Positions 49,682 through 57,473 of a stretch of 64,000 bases of DNA are shown piece by piece. Each line of letters starts with the position of its first letter. The first letter of the stretch is position 1. Where the stretch lies: contig CAZPWJ010000006.1 of the NCBI GenBank assembly GCA_964590195.1, positions 30,837 to 94,836 of the forward strand, written 5' to 3'. A model generated the notes under the pieces. That model was not told the DNA's origin, did no database searches, and was given only the letters and a program-made list of their open reading frames with translations. The position numbers and the translations under genes were made by a program. The stretch is from GCA-2731375 sp964590195. GTDB taxonomy: Bacteria; Pseudomonadota; Alphaproteobacteria; GCA-2731375.

Positions 49682-50659
49682 ATGAAAGCGATGTTGTGCA
49701 AGGAAAACGGCCCCATTGAAAGCCTGGTGCTGGAGGATTTTGAATTGCCGCCCCTTGGCGAAGGCGAAGTGCGGGTGCGCGTACGCAGCGCCGGGGTCAA
49801 TTTTCCCGACATCTTGATCACTCAGGGGATCTATCAGTTCAAGCCGGAACATCCCTTTTCCCCCGGTTCTGAATGCGCCGGTGATGTGATCGAGGTTGGT
49901 CCCGGAGTCAGTAATCTCAAGGCCGGCGACCGCGTCATCGCCATGACCGGCCACGGCGCCTTCGCCGAGGAGGTCAATACCCTGGCCAGCAATTGCGTTC
50001 ATTTGCCAGACGATATCAGCTACGAGCTCGGCTCCGCCTTTGTCCTCACCTATGGCACTTCGATCTACGCCTTGCTGCAGATGGGCAAGCTGCAAAAGGA
50101 TGAGTGGCTGCTGGTGCATGGTGCCGCGGGCGGGGTTGGCCTGTCGGCGGTGGAGATCGGCAAGGCCATGGGCGCCAAGGTGATCGGTACCGCCAGCAGC
50201 GACGAAAAGCTGAAGATAGTCACCGAACATGGCGCCGACGAGGTTATCAATTACAGCGAAGGTCCTTTCAAGGACAAGGTCAAGGAAATCTGCGGCAGTG
50301 CCGGGGCGGATGTGATTTACGACCCGGTCGGCGGCGATGTCTTTGACCAATCGCTTCGTTGCATCAATTGGGATGGCCGGTTACTGGTTATCGGCTTTGC
50401 CTCCGGCCGCATACCGGAGGCGCCGGCCAATCTGGCGTTGTTGAAGAACTGCTACATCGTTGGTGTTTTCTGGGGCGCCTGGAATAAGCGCAATCCCGAA
50501 GGCCACGCCAAGAACATGGACATACTGTTCCAGTGGCTGCGCGAGGGCAAATTGAAGCCCAATATCTCACACCGTTTCCCCTTGGCCGAAGTGCCGGCGG
50601 CTTTGCAGGTCCTGGTTGACCGCAAGGTGGTGGGCAAGGCCGTGATCACTATCGATTAG
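49682..50659 (+). CDS. NADPH:quinone oxidoreductase family (MDR)
   Basis: This encodes 325 residues of the zinc-free medium-chain dehydrogenase type. The GroES-like N-terminal domain has G-V-N-F-P-D-I-L-I near residues 38-46 and P-G-S-E-C-A-G near 61. The Rossmann part has the G-A-A-G-G-V-G-L-S-A-V near 149 and V-I-G-T-A-S-S near 170, favouring NADPH. AGGAAA lies about 8 bases upstream of the ATG. It reduces a quinone or alkenal; relatives include quinone reductases and crotonyl-CoA-like enzymes. Zinc-binding Cys are absent in the usual places. It precedes the methyltransferase by 13 bases. Confidence 0.92.
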   Translation: MKAMLCKENGPIESLVLEDFELPPLGEGEVRVRVRSAGVNFPDILITQGIYQFKPEHPFSPGSECAGDVIEVGPGVSNLKAGDRVIAMTGHGAFAEEVNTLASNCVHLPDDISYELGSAFVLTYGTSIYALLQMGKLQKDEWLLVHGAAGGVGLSAVEIGKAMGAKVIGTASSDEKLKIVTEHGADEVINYSEGPFKDKVKEICGSAGADVIYDPVGGDVFDQSLRCINWDGRLLVIGFASGRIPEAPANLALLKNCYIVGVFWGAWNKRNPEGHAKNMDILFQWLREGKLKPNISHRFPLAEVPAALQVLVDRKVVGKAVITID

Positions 50660-50672
50660 GCAGATTCTCTGT

Positions 50673-51920
50673 ATGGGGGACGGCGACGCAAAGGTTCGGG
50701 CTCAATACGAGGCCTATCCCTATCCGGCCCGCGATCCCGGTGACGAGGCGCATCGCCTGATCACCGGCTCGCCCAGCCATTTGCTGGAGATCGAACATTT
50801 CGTCCTGGCCGGTGGCCGCGCGCAAGATCTGCCAAAAGGTAACCTGCGGGCCTTGGTGGCGGGCGGCGGCACCGGCGACGGCGCCATCATGCTGGCGCAA
50901 CAGCTGGCCGACCGTGGCGGCGGCAGCGTAACGTATCTGGATATGTCCACGGCCTCCCTGGCAATCGCCAAGGGCCGGGCGGAGGCACGCGGCCTGGGCA
51001 ATATTTCGTTCCATCATGGTTCGTTGCTCGAGTTGCCCAACATGGGCTGGCAGCCGTTTGACTACATCGATTGTTGCGGCGTGCTGCACCATCTTGCCGA
51101 TCCCGGCGAGGGTCTGGCCGCGCTGACATCGGTGCTGACGGATAAGGGCGGTTTGGGTCTGATGTTGTACGGTGAATTGGGCCGTACCGGGGTCTATCCC
51201 GCACAACGCGCCATTGCCCGCTTGGTGGAGGACGGAAGTCTCGATCTGGCCCGGCGCGTGGTCGATGCCCTGCCGGCGGGCAACTGGCTGAAACGCAACG
51301 AGCATCTGTCGGACCATCTGGCGGGCGATGATGCAGGCTTCCATGATCTGCTGCTACATAGCCGCGACCGGGCCTACCTGGTGGGTGAAATCGCTGAATT
51401 GTTGGCCGGCGCGGATCTGCGCATTACCGGTTTTTTGCCCCCCGGTGCCTATGATCCCTGTAGCTATCTTGAAGACCCGGAACTGCGCGCCCGTGCCGCG
51501 GCCCTGCCGGCGCTGGAACGCTGGGCCTTGGCCGAGGAATTGTCGGGCGCCATGAAGACGCATGTTTTCTATGCCGTGCGCCGGGACAATGAGGCGGGCG
51601 GGGCGGCAGGCACTATTACGCCTTCAATGGTGCCCACACTGCGCGAGATGACGGCGGACCGCCTGGCCGCAAGTCTGGGGAAATCGCCGCGACTAAGTGC
51701 CGAATTGGGCGGCGTCGAACGGCAGTTCGAATTACCTGAAGGCGCCGCCGCCATCGTCGCCCTGATTGATGGCCGGCGCAGCCTGCGGCAGATTCATGGC
51801 CGTTTGCGGGCCGGCGGCACAAAGATGAGCTGGCCGGATTTCGAGGCCAAATTCGCCGCGATTTTCGAAGTTCTTCATGGCCTGAATCTGCTGTTGTTCG
51901 TCGGCGGCAAGGCGGCTTAG
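50673..51920 (+). CDS. Class I SAM-dependent methyltransferase with C-terminal PqqD-like region
   Basis: This encodes 415 residues. The opening V-R-A-Q-Y-E-A-Y-P-Y-P-A-R-D-P is typical of a family with an N-terminal YPYP motif. The methyltransferase core has A-L-V-A-G-G-G-T-G-D-G near residues 62-72, Y-L-D-M-S near 88, and F-D-Y-I-D-C-C-G-V-L-H-H near 129. The C-terminal 70 residues (I-V-A-L-I-D-G-R-R-S-L-R-Q-I-H) resemble a winged-helix PqqD-like module. It sits between a quinone oxidoreductase and an antiporter, overlapping neither. The acceptor is unknown; a small molecule or peptide may be methylated. Confidence 0.85.
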   Translation: MGDGDAKVRAQYEAYPYPARDPGDEAHRLITGSPSHLLEIEHFVLAGGRAQDLPKGNLRALVAGGGTGDGAIMLAQQLADRGGGSVTYLDMSTASLAIAKGRAEARGLGNISFHHGSLLELPNMGWQPFDYIDCCGVLHHLADPGEGLAALTSVLTDKGGLGLMLYGELGRTGVYPAQRAIARLVEDGSLDLARRVVDALPAGNWLKRNEHLSDHLAGDDAGFHDLLLHSRDRAYLVGEIAELLAGADLRITGFLPPGAYDPCSYLEDPELRARAAALPALERWALAEELSGAMKTHVFYAVRRDNEAGGAAGTITPSMVPTLREMTADRLAASLGKSPRLSAELGGVERQFELPEGAAAIVALIDGRRSLRQIHGRLRAGGTKMSWPDFEAKFAAIFEVLHGLNLLLFVGGKAA

Positions 51921-51922
51921 AG

Positions 51923-53302
51923 ATGCATACCGACGGCCTTTTTGAAATTGCCCTGCTGGCCGCCGGCGCCCTGATCCTTGGTCTGGTGCTGCAGCGCCTG
52001 CGTCAACCGGCGATTGTCGGCTATATCGTCGCGGGCGTCGTGCTTGGTCCATCAGGATTTGATCTGTTTCCCGACCGTGCGCCGATCGAAACCCTGGCCG
52101 AGCTAGGCGTCCTGCTGTTGTTGTTCGTGATCGGCATGGAGCTTTCGTTGCGGGCCTTTCGCCGAGTGCTGCGCCTGGCGGTATTGGGCGCCGGGGCGCA
52201 GATAATTCTTTCCATCGGTGCCATGCTGGTGGTGGCCCAGGTCTTTCACTATTCCGTCGAGACGGCGGTTGTGATGGGCTTTGTCGTGGCGCTTTCGTCC
52301 ACCGCCGTGGCGATCAAACTGTTGGAGGATATCGGCGAATTGCGCACCGCCATCGGGCGGACGGCAATCGCGGTGCTGATCGCCCAGGATCTGGCCATCG
52401 TGCCGATGCTGCTGATCGTCGACGGCCTGGCGGGCGGCGGCGGTATCCCGGTGATGGGCTATGTCAAGCTGTTCGCCGCCGTGGCGCTGCTGGCAGCTAT
52501 GATCGCCCTTTTGACCCGACGCTCCCGCGTTGGCGTGCCGTTTGCCCGCACCATGCACGGCAACGCGGAATTGGCGGCAATCACGGCGCTGGCCTATTGC
52601 TTCGGCGCGGCGCTGGTCTCGGCCCTGATGGGCCTGTCACCGGCCTACGGCGCCTTTCTGGCCGGCCTTTGGATTGGCAACTCCACCGCACGCGCGCCTT
52701 TGTTGGCGGCCGCCCGGCCCATTCAGAGCGTTTTGCTGATGGTCTTTTTCGTGTCCATCGGATTGTTGCTGGATCTGGATTTTATTTGGGATCATCTGGC
52801 CGAGGTCTTGAGCATTCTGTTGGTGGTGACGGTTCTGAAAACCATCATGAACGTGACCGTGCTGCGCCTGTTGCGGGAGCCTTGGCCACGGGCTTGGATC
52901 GTCGGTGTTTCCATCGGTCAGATCGGCGAGTTCTCCTTCGTGCTGGTGGCCGCCGCCGTCGGCTCCGGCTTGATCATGGACGACAATGGCCGGATTGCCG
53001 TCTCCGTCATCGCCTTGAGTTTGATGCTCTCGCCCCTGTGGCTGATTTTCAGCCGCCGTTTGGAACGCGTCGTGGGCAGCAATGTCCAGACCCTGCGGGA
53101 ATATCTGCATGACCTGTTCGCACCCGAAACCAAGGCCGTGGCGACCATGGCGCATCGGCCCATCGGGTTTTCCATGCATCTGGGCGCGGGCGGGCGCCGC
53201 GCGGCCGAGGATATGATGGCCGACGACGATGCCGGCGATGACGCCCGTCTTGATGCCGATGATGACAGCGACAGTGATAGGAATGGCAAAAGCGAAGCTT
53301 GA
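51923..53302 (+). CDS. CPA2-family cation:proton antiporter, RCK-less
   Basis: This encodes 459 residues with about twelve hydrophobic helices. The opening includes L-R-Q-P-A-I-V-G-Y-I-V-A-G-V-V-L-G-P, and later V-A-L-S-S-T-A-V-A-I-K-L-L-E and I-G-Q-I-G-E-F-S-F-V. These match KefB/RosB-type K+/H+ or Na+/H+ antiporters. The usual cytosolic RCK (TrkA-N) domain is absent; after a short linker the protein ends in an Asp-rich tail of about 25 residues. That tail is partly encoded within the overlap with rnhB (20 bases). Ion specificity is unknown. Confidence 0.9.
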   Translation: MHTDGLFEIALLAAGALILGLVLQRLRQPAIVGYIVAGVVLGPSGFDLFPDRAPIETLAELGVLLLLFVIGMELSLRAFRRVLRLAVLGAGAQIILSIGAMLVVAQVFHYSVETAVVMGFVVALSSTAVAIKLLEDIGELRTAIGRTAIAVLIAQDLAIVPMLLIVDGLAGGGGIPVMGYVKLFAAVALLAAMIALLTRRSRVGVPFARTMHGNAELAAITALAYCFGAALVSALMGLSPAYGAFLAGLWIGNSTARAPLLAAARPIQSVLLMVFFVSIGLLLDLDFIWDHLAEVLSILLVVTVLKTIMNVTVLRLLREPWPRAWIVGVSIGQIGEFSFVLVAAAVGSGLIMDDNGRIAVSVIALSLMLSPLWLIFSRRLERVVGSNVQTLREYLHDLFAPETKAVATMAHRPIGFSMHLGAGGRRAAEDMMADDDAGDDARLDADDDSDSDRNGKSEA

Positions 53303-53918
53303 GGCGGACTATACTTTCGAGGCTGCCGCCACGGCGCGCGGCCTGGGCCCTGTCTGCGGTATTGACGAGGCGGGACGGGGACCATGGGCTGGGCCGGTGG
53401 TGGCGGCGGCGGTGATCCTGCGGCCTGATCATATCCCGCCCGGTCTGGCGGATTCCAAAACCTTGGCCAAGGCGCGCCGGGAAGCACTGTTCGAACAGCT
53501 GGGCGAGGTTGCCGTGATCGGCGTAGGCCGGGCCGAGGTGGCCGAGATCGACAACCTTAATATTCTGGCCGCGACCATGCTGGCGATGGCCCGTGCCGTC
53601 GCCGGTCTGGCGGAGGCACCTGGTCATGCATTGGTCGACGGCAACCGCGCCCCGGACCTGCCCTGCGGCGTTGAAACCCTGGTAAAGGGCGATGGCCGCT
53701 GTCTCTCCATCGCGGCGGCGTCGATCGTCGCCAAGGTGACCCGCGACCGGGAGATGACGGCTCTGGCCGTGCGCTTTCCAGGTTTCGGATGGGAGCGCAA
53801 TGCGGGCTATGGCACCGCCGAACACAGGGCGGGTTTGGCGCGGTTGGGACCGAACGAAATGCACCGCCACAGCTTCAAACCTATACGGAAGCTTTTAGAG
53901 TCTGGCCTAAGCGGCTGA
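53283..53918 (+). CDS. rnhB: Ribonuclease HII
   Basis: This encodes 211 residues from ATG 53283, overlapping the antiporter stop by 20 bases. The enzyme removes ribonucleotides misincorporated in DNA and cleaves RNA of RNA-DNA hybrids. The catalytic Asp-Glu pair is in C-G-I-D-E-A-G-R-G-P-W near residue 25. Further acidic residues are in H-A-L-V-D-G-N near 119 and S-I-V-A-K-V-T-R-D near 148. G-Y-G-T-A-E-H follows near 182. The rnhB-ccrM order is conserved in many alphaproteobacteria. Confidence 0.96.
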   Translation: MAKAKLEADYTFEAAATARGLGPVCGIDEAGRGPWAGPVVAAAVILRPDHIPPGLADSKTLAKARREALFEQLGEVAVIGVGRAEVAEIDNLNILAATMLAMARAVAGLAEAPGHALVDGNRAPDLPCGVETLVKGDGRCLSIAAASIVAKVTRDREMTALAVRFPGFGWERNAGYGTAEHRAGLARLGPNEMHRHSFKPIRKLLESGLSG

Positions 53919-53951
53919 GTCCAAACAAAAAAATCAGTTGACTGGTGATTC
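53898..53951 (+). promoter_or_regulatory. Three GANTC sites before ccrM
   Basis: GAGTC (53898-53902), GAGTC (53917-53921) and GATTC (53947-53951) lie within 54 bases directly upstream of the GANTC methyltransferase gene. By chance one would be expected about every 280 bases at this composition. In Caulobacter the ccrM promoter also carries GANTC sites used to switch it by methylation. Confidence 0.7.
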
Positions 53952-53966
53952 GCTCTCGACCAGTAT
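53938..53966 (+). promoter_or_regulatory. Candidate ccrM promoter
   Basis: TTGACT (53938-53943, five of six) and CAGTAT (53961-53966, weak) are spaced 17 bases. The third GANTC site lies in the spacer. The start would be close to the ccrM ATG (53978), giving a very short leader. Confidence 0.4.
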
Positions 53967-53977
53967 GCGCCGCCGCT

Positions 53978-55063
53978 ATGACAAAGAAGCAAAAAATAGA
54001 GCGCAACAGCATACACTTGGGCGATACCGTCCAGGTGATGTCCCGCTTGCCCGAAGCATCCGTGGACCTGGTTTTCGCCGATCCGCCGTATAATTTGCAG
54101 TTAAGCGGCGAGCTGCATCGTCCGAACAACAGCAGGGTCGCCGGTGTCGACGACGATTGGGACCGGTTCGATACGTTTGCCAGCTATGATGAATTTACCC
54201 GCGCTTGGTTGAGCGAAACTAAGCGCATCCTCAAACCCAAGGGCGGTTTGTGGGTTATTGGCAGCTATCACAATATTTTCCGCGTCGGCGCTATTTTGCA
54301 GGATCTGGGCTTCTGGATCCTCAATGACGTGGTTTGGCGCAAAACCAACCCAATGCCGAATTTCCGCGGCAAACGTTTCACTAACGCCCACGAAACCTTG
54401 ATCTGGTGCACCCCCTCGCCGAACGGCAAGGGCTATACCTTCAACTACGAGGCCATGAAGGCGCTGAACGAGGATCTGCAGATGCGCAGCGATTGGCTGC
54501 TGCCGATCTGCTCGGGCGGGGAACGTCTCAAGCAAAACGGCCAAAAGGCCCATCCGACGCAAAAGCCAGAGGCTTTGCTGCACCGGGTGCTCCTGGCCTC
54601 CTCCAATCCGGGCGATCTGGTGCTTGATCCGTTCTTTGGTACCGGTACCACGGGCGCGGTGGCGAAACATCTGGGCCGGGATTTTGTCGGCATCGACGCC
54701 GATCCCGGCTATGTGGGCCTGGCCCGCCAGCGCATTGACGCGGTGGCCCCATTGGGAGAGCAGGACCTGGATGTAACGCCTTCGAAACGATCCTTGCCGC
54801 GCATTCCGTTTGGTTGGCTGGTGGAGCGCGGCATGCTGCGCCCCGGCGCCACATTGTACGATTCCCGCCGGCGTTACGCGGCCCGTGTCCGGGCCGATGG
54901 CTCGGTGGTGGCGAACCGCTCGCGCGGCTCGATCCATCAGGTGGGCGCCGCCGTACAAGGTGCGCCGGCCTGCAATGGCTGGACCTTCTGGTGCTTCGAG
55001 GAACGCGGCAAATTGCTGCCCATTGATCTGTTGCGGCAGAAACTGCGGTCCGAGTTGCACTAA
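53978..55063 (+). CDS. ccrM: CcrM-type adenine-specific DNA methyltransferase (GANTC)
   Basis: This encodes 361 residues from ATG 53978 (MTKKQKIERNSIHLGD). It is a beta-class N6-adenine methyltransferase. The catalytic F-A-D-P-P-Y-N-L-Q-L near residue 31-40 precedes the SAM motif D-P-F-F-G-T-G-T-T-G near 220. A C-terminal RAMA-type domain (G-W-L-V-E-R-G-M-L-R-P-G near 280) is typical of CcrM. CcrM methylates GANTC after replication and is cell-cycle-controlled in Caulobacter. No cognate restriction gene is nearby. Its promoter region contains three GANTC sites, suggesting autoregulation. Its stop overlaps mutY by 4 bases. Confidence 0.95.
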   Translation: MTKKQKIERNSIHLGDTVQVMSRLPEASVDLVFADPPYNLQLSGELHRPNNSRVAGVDDDWDRFDTFASYDEFTRAWLSETKRILKPKGGLWVIGSYHNIFRVGAILQDLGFWILNDVVWRKTNPMPNFRGKRFTNAHETLIWCTPSPNGKGYTFNYEAMKALNEDLQMRSDWLLPICSGGERLKQNGQKAHPTQKPEALLHRVLLASSNPGDLVLDPFFGTGTTGAVAKHLGRDFVGIDADPGYVGLARQRIDAVAPLGEQDLDVTPSKRSLPRIPFGWLVERGMLRPGATLYDSRRRYAARVRADGSVVANRSRGSIHQVGAAVQGAPACNGWTFWCFEERGKLLPIDLLRQKLRSELH

Positions 55064-56100
55064 CGTCCCAAGCCGTGGTGCAGCACCTTTTTCATCACCG
55101 TCGGTAGCGCCAGATCGCCCAGGTCCTCGGGCGCCTGCCAGATTTCATCGCTTTTGGTTTTTCTGACTCCCACGCCCATATGCACCGTCAGCTCCAGGCG
55201 AAAGTGCGTGAAAACGTGAACTACGGTTCCAGGCAAGGATTGCCAATCCGTAGGTAGGGGAGCGTGATCGAGGATTTCGGCCGCTTGCCAGGCCTCTTCC
55301 CGCCAGGGCGTTGAAGGCACTTCCATCATGCCGCCCAACAGGCCCTTCTCGGCCCGCCGCCGCAGTAGCAATCGACCGGCATCGTCAAACAGGCAAAATG
55401 CCACGCCGTAACGGGTCGGGCGCTCCGCCTTGGGTTGGCGGCGCGGCAAGCCGGCGGCGATGTCCTGCTTGCGTCCTTCGCAGTCCTTGGACAGGGGGCA
55501 ACGTTCGCACAAGGGCGCGCGCGGCAGGCAGATGGTCGCGCCCAGATCCATCAGGGCCTGGGCATGATCACCGGCGCGCTGCTCGGGTGTCAGGCCGGCG
55601 GCCAGACGGCGCAGTTCCGGCTTAACACCGGGCAGTGTATCCGTCACCGCGAACAGGCGCGCGACCACCCGTTCGATATTGCCGTCCACGGGCGAAGCCT
55701 TGCGGCCAAAGGCAATGGCGGCAACCGCCGCCGCCGTGTAGGGGCCGATGCCGGGCAAGCCGCGCAGGGCATCTTCCGTATCGGGAAAAACGCCGCCATG
55801 CTCGTTTGCCACGACCTGGGCGCATTTGTGCAGGTTGCGCGCGCGCGCGTAATAGCCCAGACCCTGCCAGGCATGCAGCACCTGATCCAGCTCGGCCGCG
55901 GCAAGGTCTTCCACCGTTGGCCAGCGTTGCAGGAAGTGCAGAAAGTAGGGGATCACCGTCTTGACCACGGTCTGCTGCAACATGATTTCGGACAGCCAGA
56001 CGTGATAGGGCGCGGCCAGCGCGCCAGGCGGGGCCCTCCACGGCAGCTTGCGGTGCTGGCCGTCGTACCAGGAGAGCAGTTTAGTGCCGACGAACTTAAT
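55060..56100 (-). CDS. mutY: A/G-specific adenine glycosylase, non-canonical ATT start inferred
   Basis: MutY removes adenine opposite 8-oxoguanine. The ATG at 55983 is too late, because the in-frame codons before it encode L-L-S-W-Y-D, K-L-P-W-R and V-W-L-S-E-I, which are conserved MutY sequence and include the catalytic Glu (the E of L-S-E-I). An in-frame TGA at 56107-56109 bounds the frame, and no ATG, GTG or TTG lies between it and 55983. ATT at 56100 has GGTGA six bases upstream and gives 346 residues. The cluster motif C-x6-C-x2-C-x5-C is intact and V-D-G-N-I-E supplies the catalytic Asp. CTG at 56079 is an alternative start. Confidence 0.85.
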   Translation of the reverse strand: MKFVGTKLLSWYDGQHRKLPWRAPPGALAAPYHVWLSEIMLQQTVVKTVIPYFLHFLQRWPTVEDLAAAELDQVLHAWQGLGYYARARNLHKCAQVVANEHGGVFPDTEDALRGLPGIGPYTAAAVAAIAFGRKASPVDGNIERVVARLFAVTDTLPGVKPELRRLAAGLTPEQRAGDHAQALMDLGATICLPRAPLCERCPLSKDCEGRKQDIAAGLPRRQPKAERPTRYGVAFCLFDDAGRLLLRRRAEKGLLGGMMEVPSTPWREEAWQAAEILDHAPLPTDWQSLPGTVVHVFTHFRLELTVHMGVGVRKTKSDEIWQAPEDLGDLALPTVMKKVLHHGLGR

Positions 56101-56178
56101 CTGAATTCACCAAAAATTTATTGTGCCCCATGCCCTTGCAGGATGACTCTGTCGGCGTTCTCCCACAAGATGGGGCGC

Positions 56179-56679
56179 ATGAATGAACGCCGCCATAAAA
56201 GCCGCCCCGTGGCCGCCGGCTCCATCCTGCGCCGGGCCACCGCCGCCGCCTTGCGCCGGCGCGGTTTCGCCGAGGGCGAGGTGATTGCCCGCTGGCCCGA
56301 TATCGTCGGCCCCGAACTGGCCGCCCTGACGGCGCCTGAAAAACTGCAACAACGGCGCGGCGACGTGGCGGGCGCGGTGCTGCATATCCGCGTCGCCGGC
56401 GCGGCGGCGGTGGAATTGCAGCATATGGCGCCCACGATGATCGAGCGGATCAACGGCTTTTACGGCTACCATGCCGTGGACCGGATAAAATTGCTGCAGG
56501 GCCCCTTACCGGTGCCGGAAAAACCCCGCGAGGTCGCATCCAGGGCTCTGACGGGGGCCGAATCGGCTGAGCTGACGGCCCGGACCGAGGCGACAAAAAG
56601 CCCGGATTTGCGCCAGGCCCTGGAGCGTTTGGGCACGTCTGTCCTGGGCCGGCGGGCGCCGCCGGAAAAGAGCGATTAA
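56179..56679 (+). CDS. DUF721 (DciA-like) protein
   Basis: This encodes 166 residues from ATG 56179 (MNERRHKSRP; ATG 56170 is also in frame). The frame is open far upstream only because it lies antisense to mutY. The DUF721 core R-W-P-D-I-V-G-P-E-L-A-A near residues 45-56 is followed by L-H-I-R-V-A-G-A-A-A-V-E-L-Q, with a basic N-terminus and a disordered C-terminal part. Some DUF721 proteins (DciA) load replicative helicase DnaB. Here it lies between mutY and the dsbA-like and smc genes, as in many alphaproteobacteria. A helicase-loading role is not established for this clade. Confidence 0.85.
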   Translation: MNERRHKSRPVAAGSILRRATAAALRRRGFAEGEVIARWPDIVGPELAALTAPEKLQQRRGDVAGAVLHIRVAGAAAVELQHMAPTMIERINGFYGYHAVDRIKLLQGPLPVPEKPREVASRALTGAESAELTARTEATKSPDLRQALERLGTSVLGRRAPPEKSD

Positions 56680-56748
56680 AACTTATCGGGCGAGGTCTTG
56701 ATCGTCACCTTTTCGCCCTAATGTGTTGTCAAATTAGCATCGAGAGGC

Positions 56749-56777
56749 TTGTGAGTCAGAACCGGCAGGCCTATAAT
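56749..56777 (+). promoter_or_regulatory. Predicted promoter of the DsbA-like gene
   Basis: TTGTGA (56749-56754, four of six) and a perfect TATAAT (56772-56777) are spaced exactly 17 bases. A GANTC site (GAGTC, 56753-56757) overlaps the -35 end. The predicted start is near 56784, 24 bases before the ATG. Confidence 0.65.
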
Positions 56778-56807
56778 TAACACCACATGTTGTGGGTAGG
56801 AGATGGA

Positions 56808-57416
56808 ATGACCCAAGTTAGAGTGTTTTCACCTGTCGTCGCCTTGCTTTGCGCGCTGGTGCTTTTCGCCGTGCCATCCCGGGCGGAAGCACCGCCCTAT
56901 GCGGTCGGCGATATGGTCCTGGGCGCCAAGGATGCACCGGTGACGGTGATCGAATATGCCTCCATGACCTGCCCTCATTGTGCCAACTTCCATATGAGCA
57001 CTTTCAAGGAACTCAAGGCCAAGTATATCGATACCGGCAAGGTGCGCTTGATTTTTCGGGAATTCCCGTTTGATCCACTGGCCTTGCAGGCTTCCATGCT
57101 GGCGCGCTGTGCCGGCGAGAAGCGCTATTTCGGCATGCTGAACGTGTTGTTCAAGAGCCAGTTGAAATGGGCCAAGGCGGCCAATCCGCAAGCGGCCCTT
57201 GGCAACATCGCCCGATTGGGCGGCTTTACCGAGGCGCGTTTTCAGACCTGCATGCGTGATCAGCAACTGGCCGACATGATTTTGCAGACCCGCCTGGACG
57301 GCAACAAGAAGTTCGAAGTCGACTCGACGCCAAGCTTCATCGTCAACGGCAAAAAGACCTCCGGCAACATGACCATCGACAAATGGGACGAACTCTTGGC
57401 CGGTCTGTTGAAATAG
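56808..57416 (+). CDS. DsbA-family thiol:disulfide oxidoreductase
   Basis: This encodes 202 residues from ATG 56808, which has GGAG 5-8 bases upstream; ATG 56787 also lies in frame. A signal peptide (V-V-A-L-L-C-A-L-V-L-F-A-V-P) is cleaved near S-R-A-E. The thioredoxin-fold active site is C-P-H-C in M-T-C-P-H-C-A-N-F near residue 52. The cis-Pro loop is in D-S-T-P-S-F-I-V near 173. It probably oxidises or isomerises periplasmic disulfides. The clade with K-L-I-F-R-E-F-P-like text (here R-L-I-F-R-E-F-P) is usual next to smc in alphaproteobacteria. Confidence 0.92.
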   Translation: MTQVRVFSPVVALLCALVLFAVPSRAEAPPYAVGDMVLGAKDAPVTVIEYASMTCPHCANFHMSTFKELKAKYIDTGKVRLIFREFPFDPLALQASMLARCAGEKRYFGMLNVLFKSQLKWAKAANPQAALGNIARLGGFTEARFQTCMRDQQLADMILQTRLDGNKKFEVDSTPSFIVNGKKTSGNMTIDKWDELLAGLLK

Positions 57417-57473
57417 GATCCGTCGGAATTAGCGAGAAGATGACAATTCGTACCGAAATGGGGACACAACCAG

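Noticed and set aside
55435..56178. Long open frame upstream of the DUF721 gene
   Set aside because: It lies antisense to mutY, carries no recognised domain before the DUF721 part, and is open only because of high GC at third positions.
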